This document shows positions 1-6,639 of a DNA stretch of 6,820 nt, in pieces; the stretch's first letter is position 1; each line of letters begins with the position of its first letter. Under the pieces are notes generated by a model. It was not told where the DNA came from and searched no databases. It was given only the letters and a program-made list of their open reading frames with translations. The translations under genes were made by a program, and so were the position numbers. This DNA is from DAOTEJ01 sp035454085 (lineage in GTDB: Bacteria; Pseudomonadota; Gammaproteobacteria; Burkholderiales; Burkholderiaceae_F). The stretch spans positions 1 to 6,820 of the forward strand of contig DAOTEJ010000109.1 of the NCBI GenBank assembly GCA_035454085.1, written 5' to 3'.

Positions 1-320
1 TAGCCCAGCAGGTCGTTGACCAGATCGACGCGCACGCTGTCGCGCCCGAGCAGGGCGGCGGTGTGGCGGGCGTAGAGCGCGCCCCAGGCGGGATCGGTGC
101 GGAAGCGGCGCGCGCCCGAGTACTTGGCCACGCTCATCACCCGGTCGGCCGAGAGCACCTTGCCCACTGGCGAGGGCAGATCGCACTCCAGCGCCACGAA
201 CTCGCGGTCGAACCAGGCGCGCGCCTGCTCAGGCGTGGGATTGGCGGCGTCGTCCACCGCGAACTGGAACTCGAATTCCTCGGTGGGCCCGAAGCTCACC
301 GTCACCTGGTTCTGGCGCAT
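1..320 (-). CDS. Conserved-looking hypothetical protein, 3' end cut by the window edge
   Basis: This frame opens with ATG at 320, preceded at 5 nt by a clear AGAGGA ribosome binding site, and stays open for 106 codons to the left edge. It starts MRQNQVTVSFGPTEEFEFQF and ends at the edge with DLLG followed by the incomplete codon TA-. It may therefore terminate right at the edge (TAA/TAG) or continue. The product is soluble-looking and acidic at the N terminus, with no signal peptide, membrane segment or cysteine cluster; one Cys is visible at about residue 59. I do not recognise the family and assign no function. It lies 92 bp downstream of tex on the same strand and could be read from the tex transcript or from its own promoter. 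The strong ribosome binding site and typical GC-rich codon use support it being real. Confidence 0.72.
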   Translation of the reverse strand, partial: MRQNQVTVSFGPTEEFEFQFAVDDAANPTPEQARAWFDREFVALECDLPSPVGKVLSADRVMSVAKYSGARRFRTDPAWGALYARHTAALLGRDSVRVDLVNDLLG

Positions 321-325
321 GACTG

Positions 326-331
326 TCCTCT
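326..331 (-). promoter_or_regulatory. Ribosome binding site of the left-edge hypothetical gene
   Basis: The minus strand reads AGAGGA five bases before the ATG at 320. This is a near-consensus Shine-Dalgarno sequence at normal spacing, and it fixes the start of the partial gene. Confidence 0.7.
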
Positions 332-341
332 GGTGTGGGAA

Positions 342-362
342 GCGCGGGCGCTGGGCCCGCGC
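342..362. repeat. Perfect 8-bp inverted repeat between tex and the left-edge gene
   Basis: GCGCGGGC and its exact complement GCCCGCGC flank a 5-base loop. This could form a very stable hairpin in the transcript running from tex into the next gene. No run of U follows on the minus strand, so it is not a classical intrinsic terminator. It might be a processing or stabilising hairpin, or chance in GC-rich DNA. A second, smaller stem (GAGCGC/GCGCTC, 399-414) overlaps the tex stop codon. Confidence 0.4.
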
Positions 363-412
363 GGCGCGACGGCAGTGTAAGGCTGGCGAGCCCGGGCCGA
401 GCGCACCGGCGC

Positions 413-2746
413 TCAGCGCTTGAGCTTGGCAAAGGCCGCGGCCATCGCGCCTGCGGGCTGTGGCGCGGGGCGGCTCTGGACGCTGCGCGCGTCGCGGCGC
501 TCCTGACGGCCGGGGCCGCCATCACGGGCCGATTCGCGTCCGCCCCGCGCCCCGGGCTCGTCGGTCAGGCGCATGGTCAGCGCGATGCGCTGCCGCTGTG
601 GGTCCACCTCCAGCACCTTCACCTTCACGACCTGCCCGGCCTTGACCACGTCGCGCGGGTCCTTCACGAACTTCTCCGACAGCGCGGACACATGCACCAG
701 GCCGTCCTGGTGCACGCCGATGTCCACGAAGGCGCCAAAGGCCGCGACGTTGGTCACCACGCCTTCGAGCGTCATGCCGGGCGCGAGGTCGCCGATCTTC
801 TCGACGCCCTCCTTGAACACCGCGGCCTTGAACTCGGGGCGCGGGTCGCGGCCGGGCTTTTCCAGCTCGGCGAGGATGTCCTGCACCGTGGGCAGGCCGA
901 AGCGCTCGTCGGTGAAGTCGCGCGGCGCGAGCGTGCGCAGCACGTCGCGCTGGCCAATCAGCTCGCCCACCGGCTTGCCGGTCTTGCTCACGATCTTCTC
1001 GATCACCGGGTAGGCCTCGGGGTGAACTGCTGAAGCGTCGAGCGGGTTGTCGCCGTTGGTGATGCGCAGGAAGCCCGCAGCCAGTTGGAAAGTCTTGTCG
1101 CCCAGGCGCGGCACGGCGCGCAGCGATTCGCGGTTGGCGAAGGCGCCGTTGCCCTCGCGGTGCTCGACGATCGCCCGGGCAACGCTGGGCGTGAGGCCCG
1201 AAACCCGCGCCAGCAGCGGCGCGCTGGCGGTGTTCAGATCCACGCCCACCGCATTGACGCAGTCCTCGACCACCGCGTCGAGCGTGCGCGCGAGCTGGTG
1301 CTGGTTGACGTCGTGCTGATACTGGCCCACGCCGATCGCCTTGGGCTCGATCTTTACCAGTTCGGCGAGCGGGTCCTGCAGGCGCCGGGCGATCGACACC
1401 GCGCCGCGGTAGCTCACGTCCATGTCGGGGAACTCCTGCGCCGCGAGTTCGCTCGCCGAGTACACCGAGGCGCCGGCCTCGCTCACCACGATCTTGGTCA
1501 GGCCCAGCTCCGGGTGGCGCTTGATCAGGTCGGCGGCCAGGCGGTCGGTCTCGCGGCTGGCGGTGCCGTTGCCGATGGCGATCAGCCGGGCGCCGTGACG
1601 CGCGGCGAGCGCGGCGAGCACGGCGATCGACCTGTCCCAGTCCTTGCGCGGCTCGTGCGGAAAAATCGCGCCGGTGTCGAGCACCGCGCCGGTGTCGGAG
1701 ATCACCGCCACCTTCACGCCGGTGCGCAGGCCCGGGTCCAGGCCGATCACCCCCTTGTGGCCGGCGGGCGCGGCGAGCAGCAGGTCCTTGAGGTTGGCGC
1801 CGAAGACCTTGATCGCCTCGGTCTCGGCCGCTTCGCGCACACGCAGGAAGAGTTCGGTTTCCAGCGTGGGCTGCGCCTTGACGCGCCAGGTCCAGCGGCA
1901 GACGTCGGCGAGCCAGGCGTCGGCCGGGCGTCCCAAGGCCTTCACCCCGACGTGCGCGGCGATCATGGCCTGGCAGGGGTGCGGCAGCAGTGCCTCCTGC
2001 GCCTCGGACAGCGTGAGCTTGAGTGCGAGCACGCCAGCATTGCGGCCGCGGAACAGCGCCAGCGCGCGGTGCGAGGGCGTGGTCTTGATCGGCTCGGAGT
2101 GCCTGAAGTAGTCGCGGAATTTCTCGCCTTCGGTCTCTTTGCCCTCGACCACCGCGGCGGTGATGAAGCCCGCGTTCCACAAGTGCTCGCGCAGCCGGGC
2201 GATCAGTTCGGCGTCCTCGGCGAAGCGCTCGGCCAGGATGTCGCGCGCCCCGTCGAGCGCGGCCTTGGCATCCGCCACGCCCTGGTCGGCGTCGACGAAC
2301 CGGGCGGCCTCGTCCTGCGGCGTGAGCGTCGGGTCGGCGAGCAGGGCTTCGGCCAGGGGCTCGAGCCCGGCTTCGCGGGCGATCTGCGCGCGCGTGCGGC
2401 GCTTCGGCTTGTAGGGCAGGTAGAGGTCCTCGAGGCGCTGCTTGCTGTCGGCCGCCTCGATCTGGCCGCGCAGCTCCTCGGTGAGTTTGCCCTGCTCCTC
2501 GACGCTGGCGAGGATGGTGGCGCGGCGCTCCTCGAGCTCGCGCAGGTAGACCAGGCGCTCGGCGAGCGTGCGCAGCTGCGTGTCGTCCAGGCCGCCCGTG
2601 ACCTCCTTGCGGTAGCGCGCAATGAAGGGCACGGTCGCGCCCTCGTCGATCAGGCCCACGGTGGCCTCGACCTGGGCGAGGCGCACGCCGAGTTCGCCGG
2701 CCAGGGTGGAGTGGATGCGCTGCGCGCGGTCGGGAGCTGCTTGCAT
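413..2746 (-). CDS. tex: Tex, S1-domain RNA-binding transcription accessory protein
   Basis: Tex is a cytoplasmic nucleic-acid-binding protein linked to transcription and RNA metabolism. The 777 residues match the family's usual length of roughly 770-790. Residues 1-190 are the helical Tex N-terminal region, including the family-typical ATVPFIARYRKEVTGGLDD (38-55) and LEDLYLPYKPKRRT (105-118). Residues 331-460 are the YqgF/RNase H-like domain, with GLDPGLRTG at 335-343 and GNGTASRET at 392-400. Residues about 495-560 are the helix-hairpin-helix region, containing NTASAPLL and RLGDKTF. Residues 655-727 form the S1 domain, with GVVTNVAAFGAFVDIGVHQDGLVH. A low-complexity Arg/Gly/Pro stretch (730-765) precedes a conserved-looking end, AAAFAKLKR. 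The start is the ATG at 2746; no good ribosome binding site precedes it. The gene is divergent from the exporter genes and looks intact. Its function is probably unrelated to them. Confidence 0.97.
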   Translation of the reverse strand: MQAAPDRAQRIHSTLAGELGVRLAQVEATVGLIDEGATVPFIARYRKEVTGGLDDTQLRTLAERLVYLRELEERRATILASVEEQGKLTEELRGQIEAADSKQRLEDLYLPYKPKRRTRAQIAREAGLEPLAEALLADPTLTPQDEAARFVDADQGVADAKAALDGARDILAERFAEDAELIARLREHLWNAGFITAAVVEGKETEGEKFRDYFRHSEPIKTTPSHRALALFRGRNAGVLALKLTLSEAQEALLPHPCQAMIAAHVGVKALGRPADAWLADVCRWTWRVKAQPTLETELFLRVREAAETEAIKVFGANLKDLLLAAPAGHKGVIGLDPGLRTGVKVAVISDTGAVLDTGAIFPHEPRKDWDRSIAVLAALAARHGARLIAIGNGTASRETDRLAADLIKRHPELGLTKIVVSEAGASVYSASELAAQEFPDMDVSYRGAVSIARRLQDPLAELVKIEPKAIGVGQYQHDVNQHQLARTLDAVVEDCVNAVGVDLNTASAPLLARVSGLTPSVARAIVEHREGNGAFANRESLRAVPRLGDKTFQLAAGFLRITNGDNPLDASAVHPEAYPVIEKIVSKTGKPVGELIGQRDVLRTLAPRDFTDERFGLPTVQDILAELEKPGRDPRPEFKAAVFKEGVEKIGDLAPGMTLEGVVTNVAAFGAFVDIGVHQDGLVHVSALSEKFVKDPRDVVKAGQVVKVKVLEVDPQRQRIALTMRLTDEPGARGGRESARDGGPGRQERRDARSVQSRPAPQPAGAMAAAFAKLKR

Positions 2747-2783
2747 GGGTGTTGCGTGGCCGAGTCAGTCTGCGAGGGCGCGG

Positions 2784-2789
2784 ATGATA
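2784..2789 (-). promoter_or_regulatory. tex: Possible -10 element of the tex promoter
   Basis: The minus strand reads TATCAT, which matches five of six bases of the sigma-70 -10 consensus. It lies 37 bases before the tex start codon, which would give a leader of about 30 nt. No convincing -35 box is seen 16-18 bases upstream, as is common in GC-rich genomes. This is a guess from one hexamer. Confidence 0.35.
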
Positions 2790-2826
2790 GCCAGCGCCGG
2801 GCTGCGGCCCCGAGGCGGGCATCCCC

Positions 2827-2832
2827 TAGAAT
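2827..2832 (+). promoter_or_regulatory. Possible -10 element for the exporter genes
   Basis: TAGAAT matches five of six bases of the sigma-70 -10 consensus and stands out in a very GC-rich gap. Transcription would begin near 2840, giving a leader of about 50 nt before the GTG at 2890. No recognisable -35 box lies at the right distance. The leader contains a GGGGCCCC palindrome (2857-2864) inside a longer imperfect inverted repeat (2853-2868) that could fold. Confidence 0.4.
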
Positions 2833-2889
2833 CGGCGCGTCCGTTCTCTCGAGGCCGGGGCCCCAGCCGCCCGGTCCGCCTTCATCCGC

Positions 2890-4137
2890 GTGCGACCGCT
2901 GTTCCGCCAGGAAGCCATCGATGCCCAGCGCCAGAAGCTGCTGGGCGAGGTGTCGGTCGCGCGGCCCGTGCCCATGTGGATCTACACCGCGCTGGCGGTG
3001 GGCTTTGCCGCGGCCCTGGTGGCCTTTTCGCTGTGGGGCGAGTACTCGCGCCGCGAGCGGGTCGAGGGCTTCCTGGCGCTCGATGCCGGAGCGGCGCGCG
3101 TGCTGGTGCCCGAGGCCGGCGTGGTGAGCGAGCTGCTGGTGCGCGAGGGCGATGAGGTGGCCGCCGGTCAGCCCCTGGCGCAGATCTCGTTCGAGCGCGG
3201 CACGCGCTCGGGAGTCACGGCCGGCGAGCTGGTCGAGAAGGAATTCGCCGGGCGTCTGGCGGCGCTCGAGCGCGAGCGCGAGAACGCCCGCCTGCTGGGG
3301 CGCCAGCAGCTCGAGTCGGCGCGGCGCAAGATCGAGGACCTGCAGCGCGAGCTCGTGCAGTTCGATGCCGAGATGAAGCTGCAGAGCACGCGCATCGCCT
3401 CGGCGCGCCAGGAACTGCAGCGCACCGACGAGCTCTTCCGCAAGGGCTTCGTTTCAGAGAACGGCCTGACCGCGAAGCGCAACGACCTGCTCGACCAGCA
3501 GGTCAAGCTCGAGAACATCAAGCGCAGCCGCGCCGCCACCGAGCGCGAGCTGGGCGAGGCGCGCGCCGCCCTGCCCGAGATCGAGCTGCGCACCCGGGCG
3601 CAGGAAGAGCAGCTCACCCGCCAGGCGAGCGAGCTGCAGCAGGGCCTGGTGCAAGAAGGCGCCAAGCGCGAGAACGTGATCCGCGCCCCGGTGGCGGGCA
3701 TGGTCACCAACATCGCCGTGGCGCGCGGCGAGAGCGTCGCGGCCGAGGCGCCCTTGGCCACCGTGGTGCCGAGGGGCAGCGGGCTGCACGCCCAGCTGGT
3801 GGTGCCGACCCGCGCGATCGGCTTCGTCAAGCCCGGCGACGCGGTGGTGATGCGCTACGAGGCCTTCCCCTACCAGCGCTTCGGCCAGTACCGTGGCACG
3901 GTGGAGCGCGTGGGCCGCACCGTGTGGGCGCCGGGCGAGAAGCTCGGGCCTCTGGGCGTGAAGGAGCCGGTGTATCGGGTGGACGTGAAGCTCGAGCGCC
4001 AGGCGGTGGCCGCCAGCGGTGACGAGTTCCCGCTGCGCGCGGGCATGATGCTGTCGGCCGACATCCTGCAGGAGAAGCGCACCGTGCTGGAATGGGTCTT
4101 CGAGCCGGTCATGGGGCTCAAGGAGCGGCTGCAGTGA
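2890..4137 (+). CDS. HlyD/CvaA-family periplasmic adaptor of a peptide exporter
   Basis: This is a membrane fusion protein. In this family it is anchored in the inner membrane and bridges the ABC exporter to an outer-membrane channel. The 415 residues are close to the length of colicin V CvaA. The N terminus, LFRQEAIDAQRQKLLGEVSVARPV (4-27), is typical of the CvaA-like group. One membrane helix follows at 30-49. The split biotinyl/lipoyl-like domain is at about 68-101 (VLVPEAGVVSELLVREGDEV) and 262-293 (VIRAPVAGMVTNIAVARGE). Between them, about 112-257 is a long charged coiled-coil hairpin. A beta-barrel part contains YEAFPYQRFG (323-332), and the tail is EWVFEPVMGLKERLQ. The start is GTG at 2890: an in-frame stop lies at 2827-2829, no other ATG, GTG or TTG lies between, and the next internal Met is residue 29, past conserved sequence. 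No clear Shine-Dalgarno is present. The transporter gene begins 55 bp downstream, so co-transcription is likely. Confidence 0.93.
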   Translation: MRPLFRQEAIDAQRQKLLGEVSVARPVPMWIYTALAVGFAAALVAFSLWGEYSRRERVEGFLALDAGAARVLVPEAGVVSELLVREGDEVAAGQPLAQISFERGTRSGVTAGELVEKEFAGRLAALERERENARLLGRQQLESARRKIEDLQRELVQFDAEMKLQSTRIASARQELQRTDELFRKGFVSENGLTAKRNDLLDQQVKLENIKRSRAATERELGEARAALPEIELRTRAQEEQLTRQASELQQGLVQEGAKRENVIRAPVAGMVTNIAVARGESVAAEAPLATVVPRGSGLHAQLVVPTRAIGFVKPGDAVVMRYEAFPYQRFGQYRGTVERVGRTVWAPGEKLGPLGVKEPVYRVDVKLERQAVAASGDEFPLRAGMMLSADILQEKRTVLEWVFEPVMGLKERLQ

Positions 4138-4181
4138 GCTCGCGCCGCGCCGGCCCTCAGGAGCGCCGCCCGCGCGCGGCC

Positions 4182-4186
4182 GGGAG
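4182..4186 (+). promoter_or_regulatory. Ribosome binding site of the C39 transporter gene
   Basis: GGGAG lies six bases before the GTG at 4193, supporting that start. The frame stays open upstream into the end of the HlyD gene. A longer N terminus from a non-standard start is therefore not excluded, and CvaB itself has about 15 more residues before its catalytic Gln. Confidence 0.55.
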
Positions 4187-4192
4187 CGCGCC

Positions 4193-6268
4193 GTGCTAGG
4201 CCGCCGCACTCCGGTGATCCTGCAAAGCGAGGCGCCCGAATGCGGCATCGCCTGCCTGGCGATGATCGCCTCGCACCACGGCCGTCGCACCGACCTGTCG
4301 GCCATGCGGCTGCGGCTCGCGCCCTCGATGAAGGGCGTGACCTTCAAGCACATCGCCGGGATCGCCGACAGCCTGGGCCTGGCCTCGCGCGGCGTGAAGG
4401 TGCCCCTCGAGAATCTGGGCGGGCTCAAGTTGCCGGCGATCCTGCACTGGGACATGAATCACTTCGTCGTGCTGACGAAGGTGAGCGGCCGGCGCCTGAC
4501 GATCCACGACCCGGCGCGCGGCCGCGTGGTGCTGACCTTGCAGGAAGCCTCGGACCACTACACCGGCGTGGCCATGGAGATGTGGCCCACGCCGGCGTTC
4601 CAGAAGAAGGACGAGCGCGAGCGCGTCAGCGCCTGGCAGCTGCTGGGCGCGGCCGCGGGCGCGCGCGGCGCCATCGTGCAGGTGCTGCTGCTGTCGCTGG
4701 TGCTGGAGATCTTCGCCATCGCCATGCCCTTCTTCCTGCAGATCGTGGTGGACCGCGTGATCATCTCGCGCGATCGCGACCTGCTCACCGTGCTGGGCGT
4801 GGGCTTCGCCGGGCTGGCGCTGATGATCGCGCTGGTCACGGCGCTGCGCGGCTGGCTGGGCGTGTACATCAGCACGCGCATGAACCTGCAGCTGCTCGAC
4901 ACGTTGTTCGCGCGGCTCACGCGCCTGCCGCTGGAGTGGTTCGAGAAGCGCAACATCGGCGACATCGTCTCGCGTTTCCGCTCGGTCGACGCCATCCAGC
5001 GCACGCTGACGCTGACCTTCCTCGAGACCGCGATGGACGGGCTGATGGTGGCGGTCACGGTGGCCGTGATGTTCTTCTACTCGGCCGAGCTCACCCTCAT
5101 CGTGCTGACCGCCGCCGCGCTCTACGCCGCGCTGCGCTTCGGCTTCTACGGCGCGCAGCGCCGCGCCACCGACGAGCGCCTGGTGCACGAGGCGCGCGCC
5201 TCGACGCACTTCATCGAGACGCTGCGCGGCATGATGGCCATCAAGCTCAACCTGCGCGAGGGCGAGCGCCGCGCCGCCTACCTCAACCACGTGGTCGGCC
5301 AGACCAACGCCGAGGTCCGCACCCAGGCCCTGGCGATCATTCAGCGCGCCGCCAACGTGGCGATCTTCGGGATCGAGAACGTGGCGGTGATCTGGCTGGG
5401 CGCCCTGCTGGTGCTCGACGGGCGCTTCTCGGTGGGCATGCTCTTCGCCTTCATGGGCTTCAAGCTGCTGTTCATCACCCGCGTGAGCAACCTGGTCGAC
5501 AAGGGCATCGAGTTCCGCATGCTGGACCTGCACGCCGAGCGCGTGGCCGACATCGCGCTGGCCGAGCCCGAGCCGCAGTCCGCCCCGGGGGCGCGCGACG
5601 CCACGGCCGCTGGGCCGTTCGAGATCAGCGGCCGCAACCTGGGCTACGCCTACGGGGTGGAAGGCTTCGTGTTCCGCGGCGTGGACTTCAGCGCCCGCCC
5701 CGGCGAGGTGGTGGCCATCGTGGGCCCCAGCGGCGCGGGCAAGACCACGCTCGTGAAGGTGCTCACCGGCCTGTTCCCGCCTAGCGAGGGGCGCCTGTCG
5801 GCCGACGGCCGCGACGCGCGCGACTGGGACCGCGCCGACTGGCGGGCGCGGATCGGGGTGGTGATGCAGGAAGACACCCTGTTCGTGGGCACCATCGAGG
5901 ACAACATCTCGTTCTTCGACCCGGCTCACGACCCCGCCCGGGTGCGCGAGTCCGCCCGCCTGGCCCAGATCGCCGAGGACGTGGAGGCCATGCCCATGGG
6001 CTACAACACCATGGTGGGCAGCCTGGGCGTGGCGCTGTCGGGCGGGCAGAAGCAGCGCGTGCTGCTGGCCCGCGCCCTGTACCGCCGGCCGCAGATCCTG
6101 TTCCTTGACGAGACCTTCGATCAGCTGGACCTGGCCCGCGAGCAGAGCATCACCACCGGCCTGCGCCAGACCGGCATTGGCCTGGTGATCGTGAGCCACC
6201 GGCCCGAAACCGTCCGGGCAGTGGATCGGATCGTTGAACTGGGCAAGCCGCTGGCGCGGGTGGCCTGA
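4193..6268 (+). CDS. CvaB-like peptidase-containing ABC exporter (C39 bacteriocin/peptide processing)
   Basis: This inner-membrane exporter cuts double-glycine leaders on the cytoplasmic side and pumps out the core peptide using ATP. The 691 residues are near the CvaB length. Residues 1-130 are the C39 cysteine peptidase. Gln11 and Cys17 lie in QSEAPECGIACLAM, His90 in LHWDMNHFVVL and Asp106 in IHDPARG, so the full catalytic set is present and active cleavage is expected. Six membrane helices follow at about 160-186, 197-220, 276-297, 299-319, 386-408 and 412-429. The ATPase domain spans about 476-691: Walker A GPSGAGKTT (511-519), Q-loop Gln559, signature LSGGQ (615-619), Walker B ILFLDE (635-640) and switch His669. 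The D-loop region reads TFDQLD instead of the usual ATSxLD; the catalytic Glu640 and the D-loop Asp are kept. It follows the HlyD gene, and its likely substrate is the converging 46-residue precursor (6466-6606). Confidence 0.96.
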   Translation: MLGRRTPVILQSEAPECGIACLAMIASHHGRRTDLSAMRLRLAPSMKGVTFKHIAGIADSLGLASRGVKVPLENLGGLKLPAILHWDMNHFVVLTKVSGRRLTIHDPARGRVVLTLQEASDHYTGVAMEMWPTPAFQKKDERERVSAWQLLGAAAGARGAIVQVLLLSLVLEIFAIAMPFFLQIVVDRVIISRDRDLLTVLGVGFAGLALMIALVTALRGWLGVYISTRMNLQLLDTLFARLTRLPLEWFEKRNIGDIVSRFRSVDAIQRTLTLTFLETAMDGLMVAVTVAVMFFYSAELTLIVLTAAALYAALRFGFYGAQRRATDERLVHEARASTHFIETLRGMMAIKLNLREGERRAAYLNHVVGQTNAEVRTQALAIIQRAANVAIFGIENVAVIWLGALLVLDGRFSVGMLFAFMGFKLLFITRVSNLVDKGIEFRMLDLHAERVADIALAEPEPQSAPGARDATAAGPFEISGRNLGYAYGVEGFVFRGVDFSARPGEVVAIVGPSGAGKTTLVKVLTGLFPPSEGRLSADGRDARDWDRADWRARIGVVMQEDTLFVGTIEDNISFFDPAHDPARVRESARLAQIAEDVEAMPMGYNTMVGSLGVALSGGQKQRVLLARALYRRPQILFLDETFDQLDLAREQSITTGLRQTGIGLVIVSHRPETVRAVDRIVELGKPLARVA

Positions 6269-6370
6269 GTGTCAGGGAGCGCCGCGGGCGTAAGTCAGCC
6301 GGCGCTAACTTCGCTCTTGGGCCCTAGTGGGACTGAAATCAAGGTAGATCAGCCCGACGCGTCGAGGGCG

Positions 6371-6408
6371 AAAAAAAGTCCGAACCGGGGGATCAGCCCG
6401 GTCCGGAC
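6371..6408 (-). terminator. Intrinsic terminator of the small precursor gene
   Basis: Read on the minus strand, a 12-position stem with one mismatch (GTCCGGACCGGG pairing with CCCGGTTCGGAC around a 7-nt loop) is followed directly by seven T. This is a textbook Rho-independent terminator and sits 57 bases after the precursor stop codon. On the plus strand the U run would be on the wrong side, so it should act mainly on the precursor transcript. Confidence 0.9.
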
Positions 6409-6430
6409 GAGGTGCGGAAACTTTGGGACT

Positions 6431-6452
6431 GCCGGGCGACTGGCGGCCCGGC
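6431..6452 (-). repeat. Second hairpin in the 3' region of the precursor transcript
   Basis: A perfect 7-bp inverted repeat GCCGGGC/GCCCGGC with an 8-nt loop lies about 13 bases after the precursor stop codon and before the terminator. It has no U tract. It may stabilise or help process the short mRNA, or be chance in GC-rich sequence. Confidence 0.4.
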
Positions 6453-6465
6453 TCGTCGGGAATCT

Positions 6466-6606
6466 TTACTGCCAGAGGTCGGCGAAGGAGCCGCCGCCGA
6501 TCATGTCGAGTTCCAGGACCGACAGTTCGGCCGTGACTTCGGTGGTCTCTTCGGCGCGCTCGGCAACCAGGGTCTCTTCGGCAACGATTTCGATCTTGGC
6601 GTTCAT
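6466..6606 (-). CDS. Double-glycine leader peptide precursor with a 7-residue core
   Basis: This 46-residue product begins MNAKIEIVAEETLV and ends IGGGSFADLWQ. Residues 28-39 (LSVLELDMIGGG) fit the canonical double-glycine motif LSxxELxxIxGG at every key position: Leu -12, Ser -11, Glu -8, Leu -7, Ile -4, Gly -2, Gly -1. Cleavage by a C39 peptidase is therefore predicted after Gly39, leaving SFADLWQ. Cutting one residue earlier would leave GSFADLWQ. The leader is long (39 residues) and strongly acidic, with an internal AEET repeat (9-12, 18-21). The peptide has no Cys and no other obvious modification motif. The ATG at 6606 is chosen because GGAGAG lies 5 nt upstream; a TTG 138 bp further upstream keeps the frame open but lacks such support. 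The gene faces the CvaA/CvaB-like genes, has its own terminator, and is the obvious candidate cargo. A signalling peptide or a very small bacteriocin are both possible; I do not recognise the exact family. Confidence 0.88.
   Translation of the reverse strand: MNAKIEIVAEETLVAERAEETTEVTAELSVLELDMIGGGSFADLWQ
6544..6582 (-). repeat. 12-bp direct repeat inside the precursor leader
   Basis: GGTCTCTTCGGC (plus strand) occurs perfectly at 6544-6555 and 6571-6582, a period of 27 nt or nine codons. On the coding strand each copy encodes AEET. This suggests the acidic leader grew by a small in-frame duplication. Confidence 0.75.
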
Positions 6607-6611
6607 TTGGG

Positions 6612-6617
6612 CTCTCC
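6612..6617 (-). promoter_or_regulatory. Ribosome binding site of the precursor gene
   Basis: The minus strand reads GGAGAG five bases before the ATG at 6606. This good Shine-Dalgarno match selects the 46-codon product over longer in-frame extensions. Confidence 0.8.
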
Positions 6618-6639
6618 GCGGGTTTCTGGTTAGGTGGCC

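Larger units (their letters stand above)
6269..6465. other. Convergent intergenic region with hairpins
   Basis: This 197-bp stretch between the transporter stop and the precursor stop shows no convincing gene on either strand. It holds a 7-bp inverted repeat AGCGCCG/CGGCGCT (6278-6284 and 6300-6306, 15-nt loop) just after the transporter gene, without a U run, as a weak candidate for its transcript end. It also holds a 10-bp palindrome CGACGCGTCG (6355-6364), the direct repeat GATCAGCCCG (6347-6356 and 6391-6400), the minus-strand terminator (6371-6408) and another stem at 6431-6452. Confidence 0.6.

Noticed and set aside
522..2822. Minus-strand frame of 766 codons overlapping tex in another frame
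   Set aside because: The translation is Arg/Ala/Pro/Gly-rich low complexity, a frame shadow of tex.
1085..3127. Long plus-strand open frame (680 codons) opposite tex
   Set aside because: It is antisense to the unmistakable tex gene in GC-rich DNA, where long shadow frames are common. Its translation is His/Arg/Ala/Gly-rich with no domain, and it runs through the tex promoter region.
4196..6199. Minus-strand frame of 667 codons opposite the transporter gene
   Set aside because: It is dominated by His, Gln, Ala, Arg and Gly with no recognisable fold, and is antisense to a transporter with all catalytic motifs.
6278..6306. Inverted repeat after the transporter gene as an intrinsic terminator
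   Set aside because: The stem is only 7 bp with a 15-nt loop and no U run follows, so I list it only as a weak structure in the intergenic entry.
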